From Mycetocola tolaasinivorans (GTDB taxonomy: Bacteria; Actinomycetota; Actinomycetes; Actinomycetales; Microbacteriaceae), in assembly GCF_003667565.1 (NCBI RefSeq), contig NZ_RCUX01000002.1:248001-312000 (forward strand): 64,000 nucleotides of DNA, given 5' to 3'. Position numbers and translations under genes: made by a program. The notes beneath the pieces are model-generated. The model ran no database searches. It worked only from the letters and a program-made list of their open reading frames with translations, and was not told the DNA's origin. Below, piece by piece: positions 29,127 through 38,522 of this stretch (position 1 is its first letter; each line of letters begins with the position of its first letter).

Positions 29127-29510
29127 ATGCCCACCGGCAAGGTCAAGTTCTACGACGATGACAAGGGTTTCGGCTTCATCGCCAGCGATGACGGCCAGGA
29201 GGTGTTTCTGCATGCGTCCGCACTGCCGGCCGGAGTGGGCTCGGTAAAGCCCGGTACCCGGCTTGAGTTTGGAATCGCGGACGGAAAGCGTGGGGCGCAG
29301 GCTCTGTCGGTACGACTGCTGGAGGCCCCGCCGAGCCTCGCTCGGATGAAGCGTAAGAATGCGGACGACATGGCCATCATCATCGAGGACGTCGTCAAGG
29401 TTCTCGACGGCGTGGGCAGCAACCTGCGTGCCGGCCGCTACCCCGAGGGGCAGCAGGCAAAAATGGTCGCCCAGGCGCTGCGCCGCGTGGCCGACGAGCT
29501 CGACGCCTAG
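29127..29510 (+). CDS. Cold-shock domain protein with C-terminal extension
   Basis: A 127-residue single-strand nucleic-acid binding protein. The cold-shock domain occupies residues 1-66, with RNP1-like KGFGFI and RNP2-like VFLHAS. A helical extension of about 60 residues follows, the longer form typical of actinobacteria. ATG 29127 is preceded by GAGG. The upstream frame to 29037 would add residues before the conserved MPTGKVKFY. The DUF3027 gene follows 79 bp downstream in the same direction, a conserved pairing in actinobacteria. Confidence 0.9.
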   Translation: MPTGKVKFYDDDKGFGFIASDDGQEVFLHASALPAGVGSVKPGTRLEFGIADGKRGAQALSVRLLEAPPSLARMKRKNADDMAIIIEDVVKVLDGVGSNLRAGRYPEGQQAKMVAQALRRVADELDA

Positions 29511-29589
29511 TTTCGCGGCTCGGCCCGCGTCGAGCCCGGTACAACCGATTTTCCCGCCTCACCGCGGATACCAACAGCAAGGACATCCA

Positions 29590-30522
29590 GTGACCACAGA
29601 TTTCGAGAACCTCGAACCGGGCGACGTCGTCCCCGCCGAGGAAGTTGCTCTGCCGGCTGCGGATGCCGAGCTCGCGCAGACCCTTGCCTCCGTCACGGCG
29701 ACCGAGGGCGATTCGGTGACCGCACCGGATGCACCTGAGCCTGCTGAGACCTCGGAGCCGTCGGAAGCCCCGGTGGTCTTCGAATCGGATCCGGTGCTCG
29801 CGATCGCCGTGGACGTTGCCCGCGATGCGCTGCTCGAGGTGATTCCCGCCGAACAGGTGGGGCGTCACGTCGGGCACCGGGTCGAGGGCGAGCGCGTTCT
29901 CTCAATGCTGTTTGAGAACCGCCTTCCCGGCTACCCGGGCTGGTTCTGGAACGTCACGATCGCGCGGGTGGACGCGGATGCGGAGCCCAACGTGCTCGAG
30001 ATCTCGCTGATCCCCGCCGACGGCGCGCTGCTCTCGCCCGAGTGGGTGCCGTGGTCGGACCGTCTGGCCGACTACCGTGCCAGCCAGGCGGCCGCGGCCG
30101 CCGCGGAGGCAGAGCTCGCCGCACTCCACGCGGATGACGACGATCACGACGATGACGATGACGACGACGATGAGGAGTTCGACGAGAACGGTCGTCGCGT
30201 TCACGGCGGAGACATCGACGGCGTCGACGTTGATCAGGTGCAGGACGAAGACGACGACTCGGATGATGACGACGACGAGCACGACGAAGACGACGACGAA
30301 GAAGAAGAAGACGACGACGACGGTGACGACGATGACGACGATGACGAGGATGACAACGATGACGAGGAAGACGAAGCGGACGACGAATCCGACGAGCACG
30401 ACCTCCCCCTCGCCGCATCCTCCCCGGGCGCACGCCGTGCCCGCCACGCGACCGGCGATGACGACATCTACGGCGACCTCGTAGACGACGATGACGATGA
30501 GGGCCCCGCGTCCTTCCGCTAG
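29590..30522 (+). CDS. DUF3027 protein with long Asp/Glu-rich tail
   Basis: A 310-residue protein of unknown function. The conserved DUF3027 part is at about 55-165: LAIAVDVARDALLEVIPAEQVGRHVG, RLPGYPGWFWNVTIARV and SPEWVPWSDRL. Beyond residue 180 the sequence is dominated by Asp and Glu for about 100 residues before ending in GDLVDDDDDEGPASFR. GTG 29590 has AAGGA upstream. The tail is encoded by GAC/GAT runs and is prone to length change. It may be a histone-like or nucleic-acid-mimicking region; this is speculation. Confidence 0.85.
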   Translation: MTTDFENLEPGDVVPAEEVALPAADAELAQTLASVTATEGDSVTAPDAPEPAETSEPSEAPVVFESDPVLAIAVDVARDALLEVIPAEQVGRHVGHRVEGERVLSMLFENRLPGYPGWFWNVTIARVDADAEPNVLEISLIPADGALLSPEWVPWSDRLADYRASQAAAAAAEAELAALHADDDDHDDDDDDDDEEFDENGRRVHGGDIDGVDVDQVQDEDDDSDDDDDEHDEDDDEEEEDDDDGDDDDDDDEDDNDDEEDEADDESDEHDLPLAASSPGARRARHATGDDDIYGDLVDDDDDEGPASFR

Positions 30523-30543
30523 GCGGCGCTAGCCCTCACCGAA

Positions 30544-30575
30544 AGACCCCCGATGCTCGGCATCGGGGGTCTTTT
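30544..30575 (+). terminator. Terminator after DUF3027 gene
   Basis: AGACCCCCGATGC pairs with GCATCGGGGGTCT around a three-base loop, followed by a T tract. Confidence 0.9.
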
Positions 30576-30611
30576 GCGCGTCACGGAAGCCCGTCGAGCG
30601 TATCCATACGG

Positions 30612-30659
30612 GCCAAATGCACGCGGCCCCCGCTTCACGAGGAAGCGGGGGCCGCGTGC
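30612..30659 (-). terminator. Terminator after serC
   Basis: A perfect 18-bp stem (30619-30636 with 30642-30659) has a five-base loop. On the minus strand it is followed by ATTTGG, 13 bp past the serC stop. Confidence 0.78.
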
Positions 30660-30671
30660 CGAGCGGGAAGC

Positions 30672-31793
<1,122 letters not shown>

Positions 31794-31954
31794 CTACGGC
31801 CGCGTGGGGACGCGCGGAGCGAGGATGTTGTCGTATGTCAAAGATATGGTTAGAAGTGCACGGATCAACCGTTGCACGGCGAGGCGCTCTGGTGGGTTCA
31901 CAGCAAGGACAAGCTAAGCTTGGTGCGACCCCCGAGGGCTAGTAGGGAGACCCA

Positions 31955-32650
31955 ATGACCGATCTCATTGATACCACCGAAATGTATCTGCGAACCATCC
32001 TCGATCTCGAAGAAGAGAACATCGTGCCGCTGCGCGCGCGTATTTCCGAGCGACTAGGACACTCCGGCCCGACCGTTTCACAGACGGTGGGTCGAATGGA
32101 GCGCGACGGGCTCGTGGTTGTGTCGGGAGACCGCCACCTCGAGCTGACGACCGAAGGGCGTCGAAAGGCCGTCCAGGTGATGCGCAAGCACCGCCTCGCC
32201 GAGCGCCTGCTGAGCGACGTTATCGGCCTTGAGTGGGAACTCGTGCACGATGAGGCCTGCCGCTGGGAGCACGTGATGAGCGAGCAGGTGGAGCGCAAGC
32301 TTCTCGAGGTGCTGGGCCACCCCACCGAGTCGCCCTATGGCAACCCCATCCCCGGTCTGTCCGACCTCGGCGGCCCCGAGGCCGTTTCGTTCACCGAGGG
32401 CGTCTCGAGCCTGGTGCAGCTGGTTGCAGACTCCGCCGAGCCCGTGAGCGCCCGGATTCGCCGCCTGAGCGAGCCGGTTCAGTTTGAGCCCGAGCTCCTC
32501 CTGCAGCTCAAGCAGGCGGGCGTGATGCCCGGCCAGGTCGGTACCTTCACCTCGGCCGGTTCGTATGTCGTGGTGCGAGTTGACGGTTTCGGTGACGGAT
32601 TGGAACTTCCCACCGAGGTTGCCGCACACATCTACGCCGAAGCCCTGTAG
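31955..32650 (+). CDS. dtxR: DtxR-family metal-dependent regulator
   Basis: A 231-residue Fe2+/Mn2+-sensing repressor. The winged helix-turn-helix (1-75) contains DTTEMYLRTILDLEEE and GHSGPTVSQTVGRMERDGLV. The dimerisation and metal domain (76-140) carries the ligands in HDEACRWEHVMSE. The C-terminal SH3-like domain ends in AGSYVVVRVDGFGDG. The full three-domain length matches DtxR/IdeR rather than the short MntR. No clear DtxR box was found upstream, so autoregulation is not shown. Confidence 0.9.
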   Translation: MTDLIDTTEMYLRTILDLEEENIVPLRARISERLGHSGPTVSQTVGRMERDGLVVVSGDRHLELTTEGRRKAVQVMRKHRLAERLLSDVIGLEWELVHDEACRWEHVMSEQVERKLLEVLGHPTESPYGNPIPGLSDLGGPEAVSFTEGVSSLVQLVADSAEPVSARIRRLSEPVQFEPELLLQLKQAGVMPGQVGTFTSAGSYVVVRVDGFGDGLELPTEVAAHIYAEAL

Positions 32651-32688
32651 GTTTCCGCAAGAACCGCGTAATTACGCGGAAAACTCAG

Positions 32689-32718
32689 TACCCCGTCACG
32701 AAGGTGGCGGGGTATTTT
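32689..32718 (+). terminator. Terminator after dtxR
   Basis: An 11-bp stem TACCCCGTCAC / GTGGCGGGGTA (one wobble), loop GAAG, followed by TTTT. A perfect 16-bp palindrome CCGCGTAATTACGCGG (32664-32679) lies just upstream. Confidence 0.88.
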
Positions 32719-32821
32719 GTTAGTAGGGTTTTCATAAAGATCACTGTGGACGTTACCAATTTGTTAGAAATATCCCTCTGAGAGATGACAACGGCCTCGA
32801 ACTCGCGTACTCTCGGTTGAG

Positions 32822-32970
32822 TCCGATGGTTCAACCCAGACCGCAGGACCCGTCATGAGGCGCCTACCCGTTCGTCTCCTCATGAACGAGACTCCAAGTA
32901 TTCTTGAAGTGGACGAACGGCGGATCCGTACCCGCTACGGACCCCGTGTGGAGGCGCCGGAGGAAGTCAT
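32822..32970 (+). promoter_or_regulatory. Structured 5' leader of NlpC/P60 gene (riboswitch candidate)
   Basis: Nested pairings cover this leader. The closing stem is GGCGCCT (32859-32865) with AGGCGCC (32952-32958). Inside are a 9-bp stem CCGTTCGTC (32868-32876) / GACGAACGG (32912-32920), a short CAAG/CTTG hairpin and a 6-bp hairpin TCCGTA / TACGGA (32925-32941). The closing stem abuts the GGAGGA ribosome site. Actinobacterial wall-hydrolase genes of this type are often preceded by c-di-AMP (ydaO class) riboswitches, so this is a candidate. The class is not proven from sequence alone. Confidence 0.5.
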
Positions 32971-32971
32971 T

Positions 32972-33829
32972 TTGACTGAAGAAGGAACCAACGAGTCGAA
33001 CGCCGACTCCTTGACAGCGGCTCGCACTCAGGCCCTGGCTCGCACTCAGCCGACCAGCCGCCGCGAAAACCGACTCGCTCGCGAATCGGCATTCGTCAAC
33101 CCGCAGCCCGCTCGCACCATCTCTGCCGCACCCGCGGCACCGCGTCGCCGCTGGGGCTCGACCGTGGCCGTCGCCCTGGCCGTACCGGCACTGTTCGGAA
33201 CCGTTGCCCTCCCCGCATACGCCGCGGGCCTGCCCGGTCAGAAGGGCTCCACCGCCTCGACCACCGACAGCGCGCAGAGCTTCGCCGTTGACTCGGCCGT
33301 GGCCGAAACCGCCGCCCTGCAGCGTGACGGATTCGACGCCACCTCTGACGCCGAAATCTCCGCCGCCAACGCCGCCCAGATCCAGGCTCAGCGCACCGCG
33401 GACGCCGTCGCTAGCCGCGCCGCATTTGCTGCCAGCCAGACCTCGTACAAGGGCGCAACCGTCGTAGACGCTAACGCTCCCGTACCCTCCTACAGCCTCG
33501 CGGCAGTATTCAGCGAGGGCCTGAAGTACCAGGGTGTGCCCTACGTGCTCGGTGGCGCTACCCCCGCCGGCTTCGACTGCTCCGGTTTCGTGAAGTACGT
33601 CTTCGCGAAGTTCGGTATCAACCTGCCGCACAACGCGGACACCCAGGGCCGCATGGGCACCAAGATCAACGTCGCCGATGCCGTCCCCGGTGACCTGGTT
33701 GTCAGCGCCGGCCACATCGGCTTCTACGCCGGTAACGGAATGATGCTGCACGCATCGCGTCCGGGCGTTCCGCTGCGAATCGGTCCCATCTACGCAAAGA
33801 GCTGGTCGATCGTTCGGATCGCGGGCTAA
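32972..33829 (+). CDS. NlpC/P60 cell-wall endopeptidase
   Basis: A 285-residue (from TTG 32972) secreted peptidoglycan hydrolase that cuts stem peptides. A long basic N-region leads into a hydrophobic export segment about 62-85 ending PAYAAG. A variable Ala/Gln/Thr-rich region follows, then the NlpC/P60 domain about 176-285. Its catalytic residues are C203 (DCSGFV), H248 (AGHIGFY) and H260. TTG 32972 is preferred because GGAGGA lies seven bases upstream and because the open frame back to 32855 overlaps a strongly structured RNA. An ATG at 32882 is the alternative. Confidence 0.88.
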   Translation: MTEEGTNESNADSLTAARTQALARTQPTSRRENRLARESAFVNPQPARTISAAPAAPRRRWGSTVAVALAVPALFGTVALPAYAAGLPGQKGSTASTTDSAQSFAVDSAVAETAALQRDGFDATSDAEISAANAAQIQAQRTADAVASRAAFAASQTSYKGATVVDANAPVPSYSLAAVFSEGLKYQGVPYVLGGATPAGFDCSGFVKYVFAKFGINLPHNADTQGRMGTKINVADAVPGDLVVSAGHIGFYAGNGMMLHASRPGVPLRIGPIYAKSWSIVRIAG

Positions 33830-33850
33830 TCTTCGATTTGTATTCACCGA

Positions 33851-33891
33851 GAAATGGCGCAAAATCTTCGGATTTTGCGCCATTTCTGCAT
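33851..33891 (+). terminator. Terminator after NlpC/P60 gene
   Basis: A perfect 16-bp stem (33851-33866 with 33871-33886), TTCG loop, followed by TGCATT. Confidence 0.85.
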
Positions 33892-34026
33892 TAGTGTGAG
33901 ATCGTTACCCGTTGTAAGGAGCGGAAGCACATGATCCGAATACCCGGTGTCCGACCCATGGACCATCGTGGTGTGCGTGAGAGTTTGTTTGTGTTCCGGA
34001 ACGAGCTGGATTTCCAGCCTGAGTTG
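33892..34026 (+). other. Leader with Shine-Dalgarno-led short frame
   Basis: AAGGAG at 33917-33922 lies nine bases before ATG 33931, a better site than most genes here have. The frame starting there (MIRIPGVRPMDHRG) runs through a strong terminator and into the HNH gene, so its full 76 codons are unlikely to be a normal product. A short direct repeat (TTTGTTTGTGTTCCGGAAC and TTTTTGTTTTCCGGAAT) flanks the terminator. It may be a leader peptide or a small RNA ending at 34060. Confidence 0.35.
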
Positions 34027-34060
34027 TGGCGCTGTCGTAAAGACAGCGCCATTTTTGTTT
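34027..34060 (+). terminator. Terminator / attenuator upstream of HNH gene
   Basis: A perfect 10-bp stem TGGCGCTGTC / GACAGCGCCA, five-base loop, then TTTTTGTTTT. It lies about 80 bp upstream of the HNH gene start, between it and any promoter in 33892-34026. Confidence 0.8.
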
Positions 34061-34141
34061 TCCGGAATGACCGCGAGCGTGACGGGGCAGCAGCCGAATT
34101 ACCTAGAAGCCGTCCAGGCCATTCGCGAGGGAGAACCACTC

Positions 34142-34639
34142 ATGCGCACACTCATTCTTAACGCGGGATACGAACCACTCGGTATCGTCTCGTTCAGGCG
34201 AGCACTCGTGCTCGTGATGAATAACAAGGCGACCGTGCTCGAGGTCGATACCGATCATCCGGTCTGGACCTCCGAGTCCGAGTTCGCGAGGCCGCTCGTG
34301 ATCGTCCTCGGAACCTATGTGCGTCTTCCGCGCGTGCGCCGGGTTCCGGTGAGCCGCCGGGGCGTGCTGCGCCGTGACGACTTCCGCTGCGCCTACTGCG
34401 GGGCCAACGCGAACACCATCGATCACGTGATTCCCCGCTCGCGCGGGGGAGCGGGGAGCTGGGAAAATCTGGTGGCGTGCTGCATGCGCTGCAACAACAT
34501 CAAGGCCGACCGCACCCCGCGCGAGATGGGCTGGTCGCTCAACCGGGCGCCGCGCCCGCCGCGCGGCCCGTCCTGGTCGGTGCGTGGTGCCGATCGCGGC
34601 GTCCCCTCCTGGGAGCCCTACCTGGAGCAGGCCGCCTAG
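34142..34639 (+). CDS. HNH endonuclease
   Basis: A 165-residue protein with a C-terminal HNH nuclease fold. It has CAYCG and CCMRC zinc-knuckle pairs, and the catalytic core IDHVIPRSRGG (about 101-111), then WENLVACCMRCNNIKADR. The N-terminal part (MRTLILNAGYEPLGIVSFRRALVLV) is conserved in a common actinobacterial family that is not mobile. Its natural target is unknown. ATG 34142 has GAGGGAGA eight bases upstream. The longer frame to 33947 reads through a terminator. Confidence 0.9.
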   Translation: MRTLILNAGYEPLGIVSFRRALVLVMNNKATVLEVDTDHPVWTSESEFARPLVIVLGTYVRLPRVRRVPVSRRGVLRRDDFRCAYCGANANTIDHVIPRSRGGAGSWENLVACCMRCNNIKADRTPREMGWSLNRAPRPPRGPSWSVRGADRGVPSWEPYLEQAA

Positions 34640-34657
34640 GCGGCACCTCGAGATCAA

Positions 34658-34703
34658 CGACGGCACCCCGTCGCCCGTTTGGGCGACGGGGTGCCGTCGT
34701 TCT
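34658..34703 (+). terminator. Terminator after HNH gene
   Basis: A perfect 19-bp stem (34658-34676 with 34681-34699), GTTT loop, followed by TTCT. Confidence 0.8.
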
Positions 34704-34723
34704 GCGACACGCTGCTTGCGCAG

Positions 34724-34741
34724 TTACTTACAGTTCAGTAA
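34724..34741 (+). promoter_or_regulatory. Operator site 1 (GH3 gene)
   Basis: TTACTTAC-AG-TTCAGTAA, an 18-bp imperfect palindrome ending 49 bp before the GH3 start. It matches the elements at 39418 and 49583 and is followed by CC in all three. A TAGGGT -10-like box lies at 34745-34750, so a bound repressor would cover the promoter. Confidence 0.65.
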
Positions 34742-34790
34742 CCTAGGGTGAAACGCACTCGCGCAGAGACGCACGGAAGGCGATGCAAAG

Positions 34791-37328
34791 ATGCCCACTA
34801 CCCCGCGGCCCCTCCCGACCCATCGGGACGGCACCACACTAGACCAGCTGGTCGCGCGTATCCCGCTCGAACAGCGCGTCACCCTGCTCACCGGGATGAC
34901 CTCCTGGCGACTGACCCCCATCCCCGAAATCGGGCTCGAATCCGTTGTCCTGTCGGACGGCCCCGTCGGGGTGCGCGGTACCGGCGAGACCCCGGGGGAG
35001 ACCTCGATTCTGCTGCCGTCGCCGAGTGCGCTCAGCGCCCTGTGGGATCCGCAGCGCGCCCGCGAGGTGGGTAATCTCTTCGCCCGCGAGGCTCGCCGCC
35101 ACGGCGTGGACGTCGTGCTCGCACCGCAGGTCAACATTCAGCGCACCCCGGTGGGCGGCCGTCACTTCGAGTGCCTCGCCGAGGACCCGCTGCTGACCGC
35201 TGAGATCGGCTCGGCGATCGTGGGTGGCCTCCAGGAGTGCGGCGTCGCCGCCTGCCTCAAGCACTATGTGGCCAACGACTCCGAAACCCGCCGCACCGAG
35301 TATGTCTCCGAGGTTGATGAGCGCACCCTGCGCGAGGTCTACCTTGCCCCCTTCGAGCACGCGGTGCGCGAGGTGGGCGTGTGGTCGATCATGGCGGCGT
35401 ACAACGGCGTCGATGACGGTGTGGAATCCGCGCCGATGACCGAGCACTCGCACCTGCTGCGCGACGTTTTGAAGGACGAGCTCGGCTTTGACGGCACGGT
35501 CGTGAGCGACTGGATGGCCACCAACACCACCGTCGAATCCGCCAATGGTGGCCTCGACATCGTGATGCCCGGCCCCGGTGGACCCTGGGCGGAGAATCTG
35601 CTCGCCGCCGTGCGGGCGGGCGAGGTGTCCGAGGACGTCATCAACGACAAGGTACGCCGCATCCTGCTGATGGCTGCCCGCGTGGGTAAGCTCGCCGGCT
35701 TCGAGGCTCCCGCGGACCCCGCGGGGCTCGCCGATGTCGAGGCCGATGCCCGCATCGCCCGCGAGCTGGCCGCCGCCGGCACCGTGGTGCTCGCGCGCCC
35801 CGAGGCGGGGATCCCCGAGATTCGCGATGGCGAGTCCATCGCGCTGATCGGCCCGAATGCTGCCCGCACCCACGTGCTGGGCGGCGGCAGCTCCACCGTA
35901 CATCCCGCCCGGGTACAGGAGATCCACGACGGCCTCACCGAGGTGTTCCCGGCGAGTACCGTGACCCTGAGCCGCGGTGGCGATAGCCGACGCTACGCCC
36001 CCACCATTCCGGTGTTGGCCGGCCTGACCGGTTTCGTGGATGCCTCCGGCAACCCGACCGTGCCCGGCGCCGGTATCGTCACCGTCACCCACCTTGACGC
36101 CGAGGGCGGCGAGCTCAGCCGTCGCGAGATGGTCGAGTGGGAGGGCTGGGAGCGCATTACCGATCCGCGCATCGAGCGGGTCATCGTCGAGACCCGCATC
36201 CTGCTGGATGAACCCGGATACCACTCGCTCGAGGTGGGAACCGTCGGTGCGCATCGCGTCCTGGTCGACGGCGAACTGATCGGCGAGAACACCAGGCCGG
36301 CCGGTGCCGAGGTTGTGCTGGATTCGAGCGTCAACAACCCGCCGAGCATCGTGGCAAAGGGCCTCGTGGAGGAGCCCCGGGTGGCCGTGCTGCGCGCCGA
36401 ACTCGGCGTGATCCACGCCGGCGGCTACGGCGATTTTGTGCGTGCCGAGTTCCGGCACCGCACCCCGAGCGAGGATGCCGATCTCGAGATTTCGGCCGCG
36501 GTGGACGCCGCCCGGGTCGCCGATCGCACCGTCATCGTGGTGGGTACCAACGAGGAGGTGGAGTCCGAGGGGTGGGATCGCACCACCCTGGCTCTGCCCG
36601 GCCGCCAGGACGAACTCGTGCGCCGCGTGCTTGCGGTCGCCCCCGAGGCCATCATCGTGGTCAACGCGGGTGCCCCGGTGCTGCTGCCCTGGCTGAACGA
36701 CGCTCACGCGGTTCTGTGGGCCTGGTTCCCCGGGCAGGAGGCGGGCGGCGCGCTCGCGGATATTCTGGCCGGCCGCGCCGAGCCGCAGGGCCGCCTGCCC
36801 TGGACGCTGCCCGGCGATGAGGCGAGCGTCCCCGTGCCGCACGCGGTTCCCGAAGCCGATGACCGCATCCGCTACACCGATGGTGTGCACGTGGGCTATC
36901 GCGGTTGGCTGCGTGCCGGGAACACCCCGGCTCTGCCCTTTGGCCACGGCCTCGGCTGGACGAACTGGCGCTACGCCGCGCTCGGTGAGCCGCGCTGGGA
37001 AGACTCCGGTGCGGTTGAGGTCGACGTACAGATCGAAAACACCGGTGCTCGCACCGGCCGTGAGGTGGTCCAGGTGTATCTGGAGCCGCCCGTGCAGACC
37101 CCCGAGGGCGAGCGTCCCGTACGCTGGCTCGCCGGGTTCGGCGCCGGCACCGTGGCCGCGGGGGATCGCGCCACGGTGACCGTGCGCATTCCTGCCCGCG
37201 CCCTCGAGGTGTGGAGCGTGGCCGATGCCGGCTGGATTCGCCCCGGTGGGACGTACCGACTCGCGGTCGGTCCCAACGTCACCGAGGTGGCGCTGGCGGC
37301 CCCGCTGGAGGTGTCGGAGCGGCGTTAG
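34791..37328 (+). CDS. Beta-glucosidase, glycoside hydrolase family 3 with PA14-like insert
   Basis: An 845-residue cytoplasmic enzyme (no signal peptide) that releases glucose or a related sugar from the non-reducing end of beta-linked oligosaccharides. GH3 N-terminal barrel about 15-300, with CLKHYVANDSE (K157-H158) and nucleophile D240 in GTVVSDWMA. GH3 C-terminal domain with an inserted PA14-like module at about 410-555. Fibronectin III-like domain at the end (REVVQVYLEPP). ATG 34791 has AAGG upstream. It carries the same operator as the ABC operon at 50 kb, so it probably digests what that transporter imports. Exact linkage cannot be read. Confidence 0.93.
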   Translation: MPTTPRPLPTHRDGTTLDQLVARIPLEQRVTLLTGMTSWRLTPIPEIGLESVVLSDGPVGVRGTGETPGETSILLPSPSALSALWDPQRAREVGNLFAREARRHGVDVVLAPQVNIQRTPVGGRHFECLAEDPLLTAEIGSAIVGGLQECGVAACLKHYVANDSETRRTEYVSEVDERTLREVYLAPFEHAVREVGVWSIMAAYNGVDDGVESAPMTEHSHLLRDVLKDELGFDGTVVSDWMATNTTVESANGGLDIVMPGPGGPWAENLLAAVRAGEVSEDVINDKVRRILLMAARVGKLAGFEAPADPAGLADVEADARIARELAAAGTVVLARPEAGIPEIRDGESIALIGPNAARTHVLGGGSSTVHPARVQEIHDGLTEVFPASTVTLSRGGDSRRYAPTIPVLAGLTGFVDASGNPTVPGAGIVTVTHLDAEGGELSRREMVEWEGWERITDPRIERVIVETRILLDEPGYHSLEVGTVGAHRVLVDGELIGENTRPAGAEVVLDSSVNNPPSIVAKGLVEEPRVAVLRAELGVIHAGGYGDFVRAEFRHRTPSEDADLEISAAVDAARVADRTVIVVGTNEEVESEGWDRTTLALPGRQDELVRRVLAVAPEAIIVVNAGAPVLLPWLNDAHAVLWAWFPGQEAGGALADILAGRAEPQGRLPWTLPGDEASVPVPHAVPEADDRIRYTDGVHVGYRGWLRAGNTPALPFGHGLGWTNWRYAALGEPRWEDSGAVEVDVQIENTGARTGREVVQVYLEPPVQTPEGERPVRWLAGFGAGTVAAGDRATVTVRIPARALEVWSVADAGWIRPGGTYRLAVGPNVTEVALAAPLEVSERR

Positions 37329-37388
37329 CCGCACCGATCCGATGCTCCGGAGGTGGGTTGAGGGGAGCGCCTCACCCGCAGCCGTGAA

Positions 37389-37455
37389 GCGCACGCGAAC
37401 GACCGTCGCGTGCGCGCCCAAACCCCGTCGGGCACCCGCCGGGCGGGGTTTTGGG
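37389..37455 (+). terminator. Double hairpin terminator after GH3
   Basis: GCGCACGCGA / TCGCGTGCGC (37389-37415) is followed by CCAAACCCCG / CGGGGTTTTGG (about 37418-37454), the second ending in TTTT within the stem. Confidence 0.7.
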
Positions 37456-37564
37456 ATCCGTGGGTGGGCGGACTCCCGATTCCGAGTGCATTCTTTCGGA
37501 TAGGTTCGTTATCCTGAGTGGAGTCGGCACGGCCGGCCCGTTCCCCCAATCGGAAGGTTTCGCC

Positions 37565-38506
37565 ATGACCGGCCCCTCACACCACTCGGATTCGCAGCCC
37601 GAAAACGGCGACGCTCGGGCGCAGGATCCGATGCACCACGGTGCAAACGAGTACGGTGCGCCGGTCTATCCGGTGCCCCCGGTGCCGCCGGTCGATGCGT
37701 ATGGGCAGCCGATCGCCCCGAACCCGGGCGGCTGGCCAGGCCAGTACCCGGGCACGTCACAGGGGCAGTACACCGGCGGCCAGTACGCCGCTGGCCAGTA
37801 CCCGGAGGGCGGCTATCCGTACCCCGGCGCTCCGGCCGGGCAGGTGCCGTTCGGGTACGCACCCGCTCAGCCTGCGGCCGAGCGTCCCGAGCCCGGTGGG
37901 CTCGGCGTGACCGCGTTCATTCTTTCGTTCATCGCCCCCACGGTGGGGCTGATCCTCGGTATCGTGCAGACGATCCGGCAGCGCGCGCAGTATGGCCGTG
38001 CATCCGCTCTCGCGGTGGCTTCGATCTGGGTGGGGGCTGGGCTGACGGTTCTGCTCACCGTCGGCGGGTTTATCCTGCTGTTCCTGACCCTCGCGCTCGT
38101 GCCCGCCCTGAGCACGCTGCCCTACTCTCTCGGAGATCTCGAGTCGGGTCCGGATCGCTCGGCGGTCAGCATCGAGGAGTTCTGCGACACCTATCAGGAC
38201 ATCACACCGATGTTTGAACCGCTGGCGAGTCTCGATGCCGCGGGGTACGCGGCAAACGTGGGTCGGGGCGGCAGCTATCAGGTGGAATCCGATTTCATGG
38301 CGCAGCTGTCGATCGGCGCGGATACCCTGTGGGCGGTCTCTCCGACCGAAATCGAGCCGGATGTCTCTGATCTCGCCGAGTCCACCTGGGCGGCATCGCT
38401 CGGCTTCTCGGGTTCGGATGAGTTCCGTGCCAGCGATGTCTCGGATGCCCAGAGCAGCGCCGAAAACGTTCAGGCCTTCGCCGCCGAAACCTGCACACAG
38501 CCGTAA
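37565..38506 (+). CDS. DUF4190-type membrane protein
   Basis: A 313-residue protein. A Gln/Gly/Tyr/Pro-rich N-terminus with short repeats such as GGQYAAGQYP (about 60-115) is followed by the DUF4190 core with two transmembrane helices (about 120-141 and 162-188, GLGVTAFILSFIAPTVGLILGI). An outer domain of about 115 residues has two cysteines (EEFCDTYQD and ETCTQP), likely one disulfide. Function unknown. ATG 37565 has GAAGG eight bases upstream. The following gene begins 16 bp after its stop. Confidence 0.82.
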   Translation: MTGPSHHSDSQPENGDARAQDPMHHGANEYGAPVYPVPPVPPVDAYGQPIAPNPGGWPGQYPGTSQGQYTGGQYAAGQYPEGGYPYPGAPAGQVPFGYAPAQPAAERPEPGGLGVTAFILSFIAPTVGLILGIVQTIRQRAQYGRASALAVASIWVGAGLTVLLTVGGFILLFLTLALVPALSTLPYSLGDLESGPDRSAVSIEEFCDTYQDITPMFEPLASLDAAGYAANVGRGGSYQVESDFMAQLSIGADTLWAVSPTEIEPDVSDLAESTWAASLGFSGSDEFRASDVSDAQSSAENVQAFAAETCTQP

Positions 38507-38522
38507 CCGTGAGCCGTCGCCG

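Noticed and set aside
30234..30467. Serine-rich frame antisense to the DUF3027 tail
   Set aside because: It is only the complement of the GAC/GAT runs, giving a poly-Ser artefact.
34839..37421. An 860-residue open frame antisense to the GH3 gene
   Set aside because: Shadow of the sense GH3 gene, which has all catalytic motifs. The antisense translation is His/Gly/Arg-rich and matches no family.
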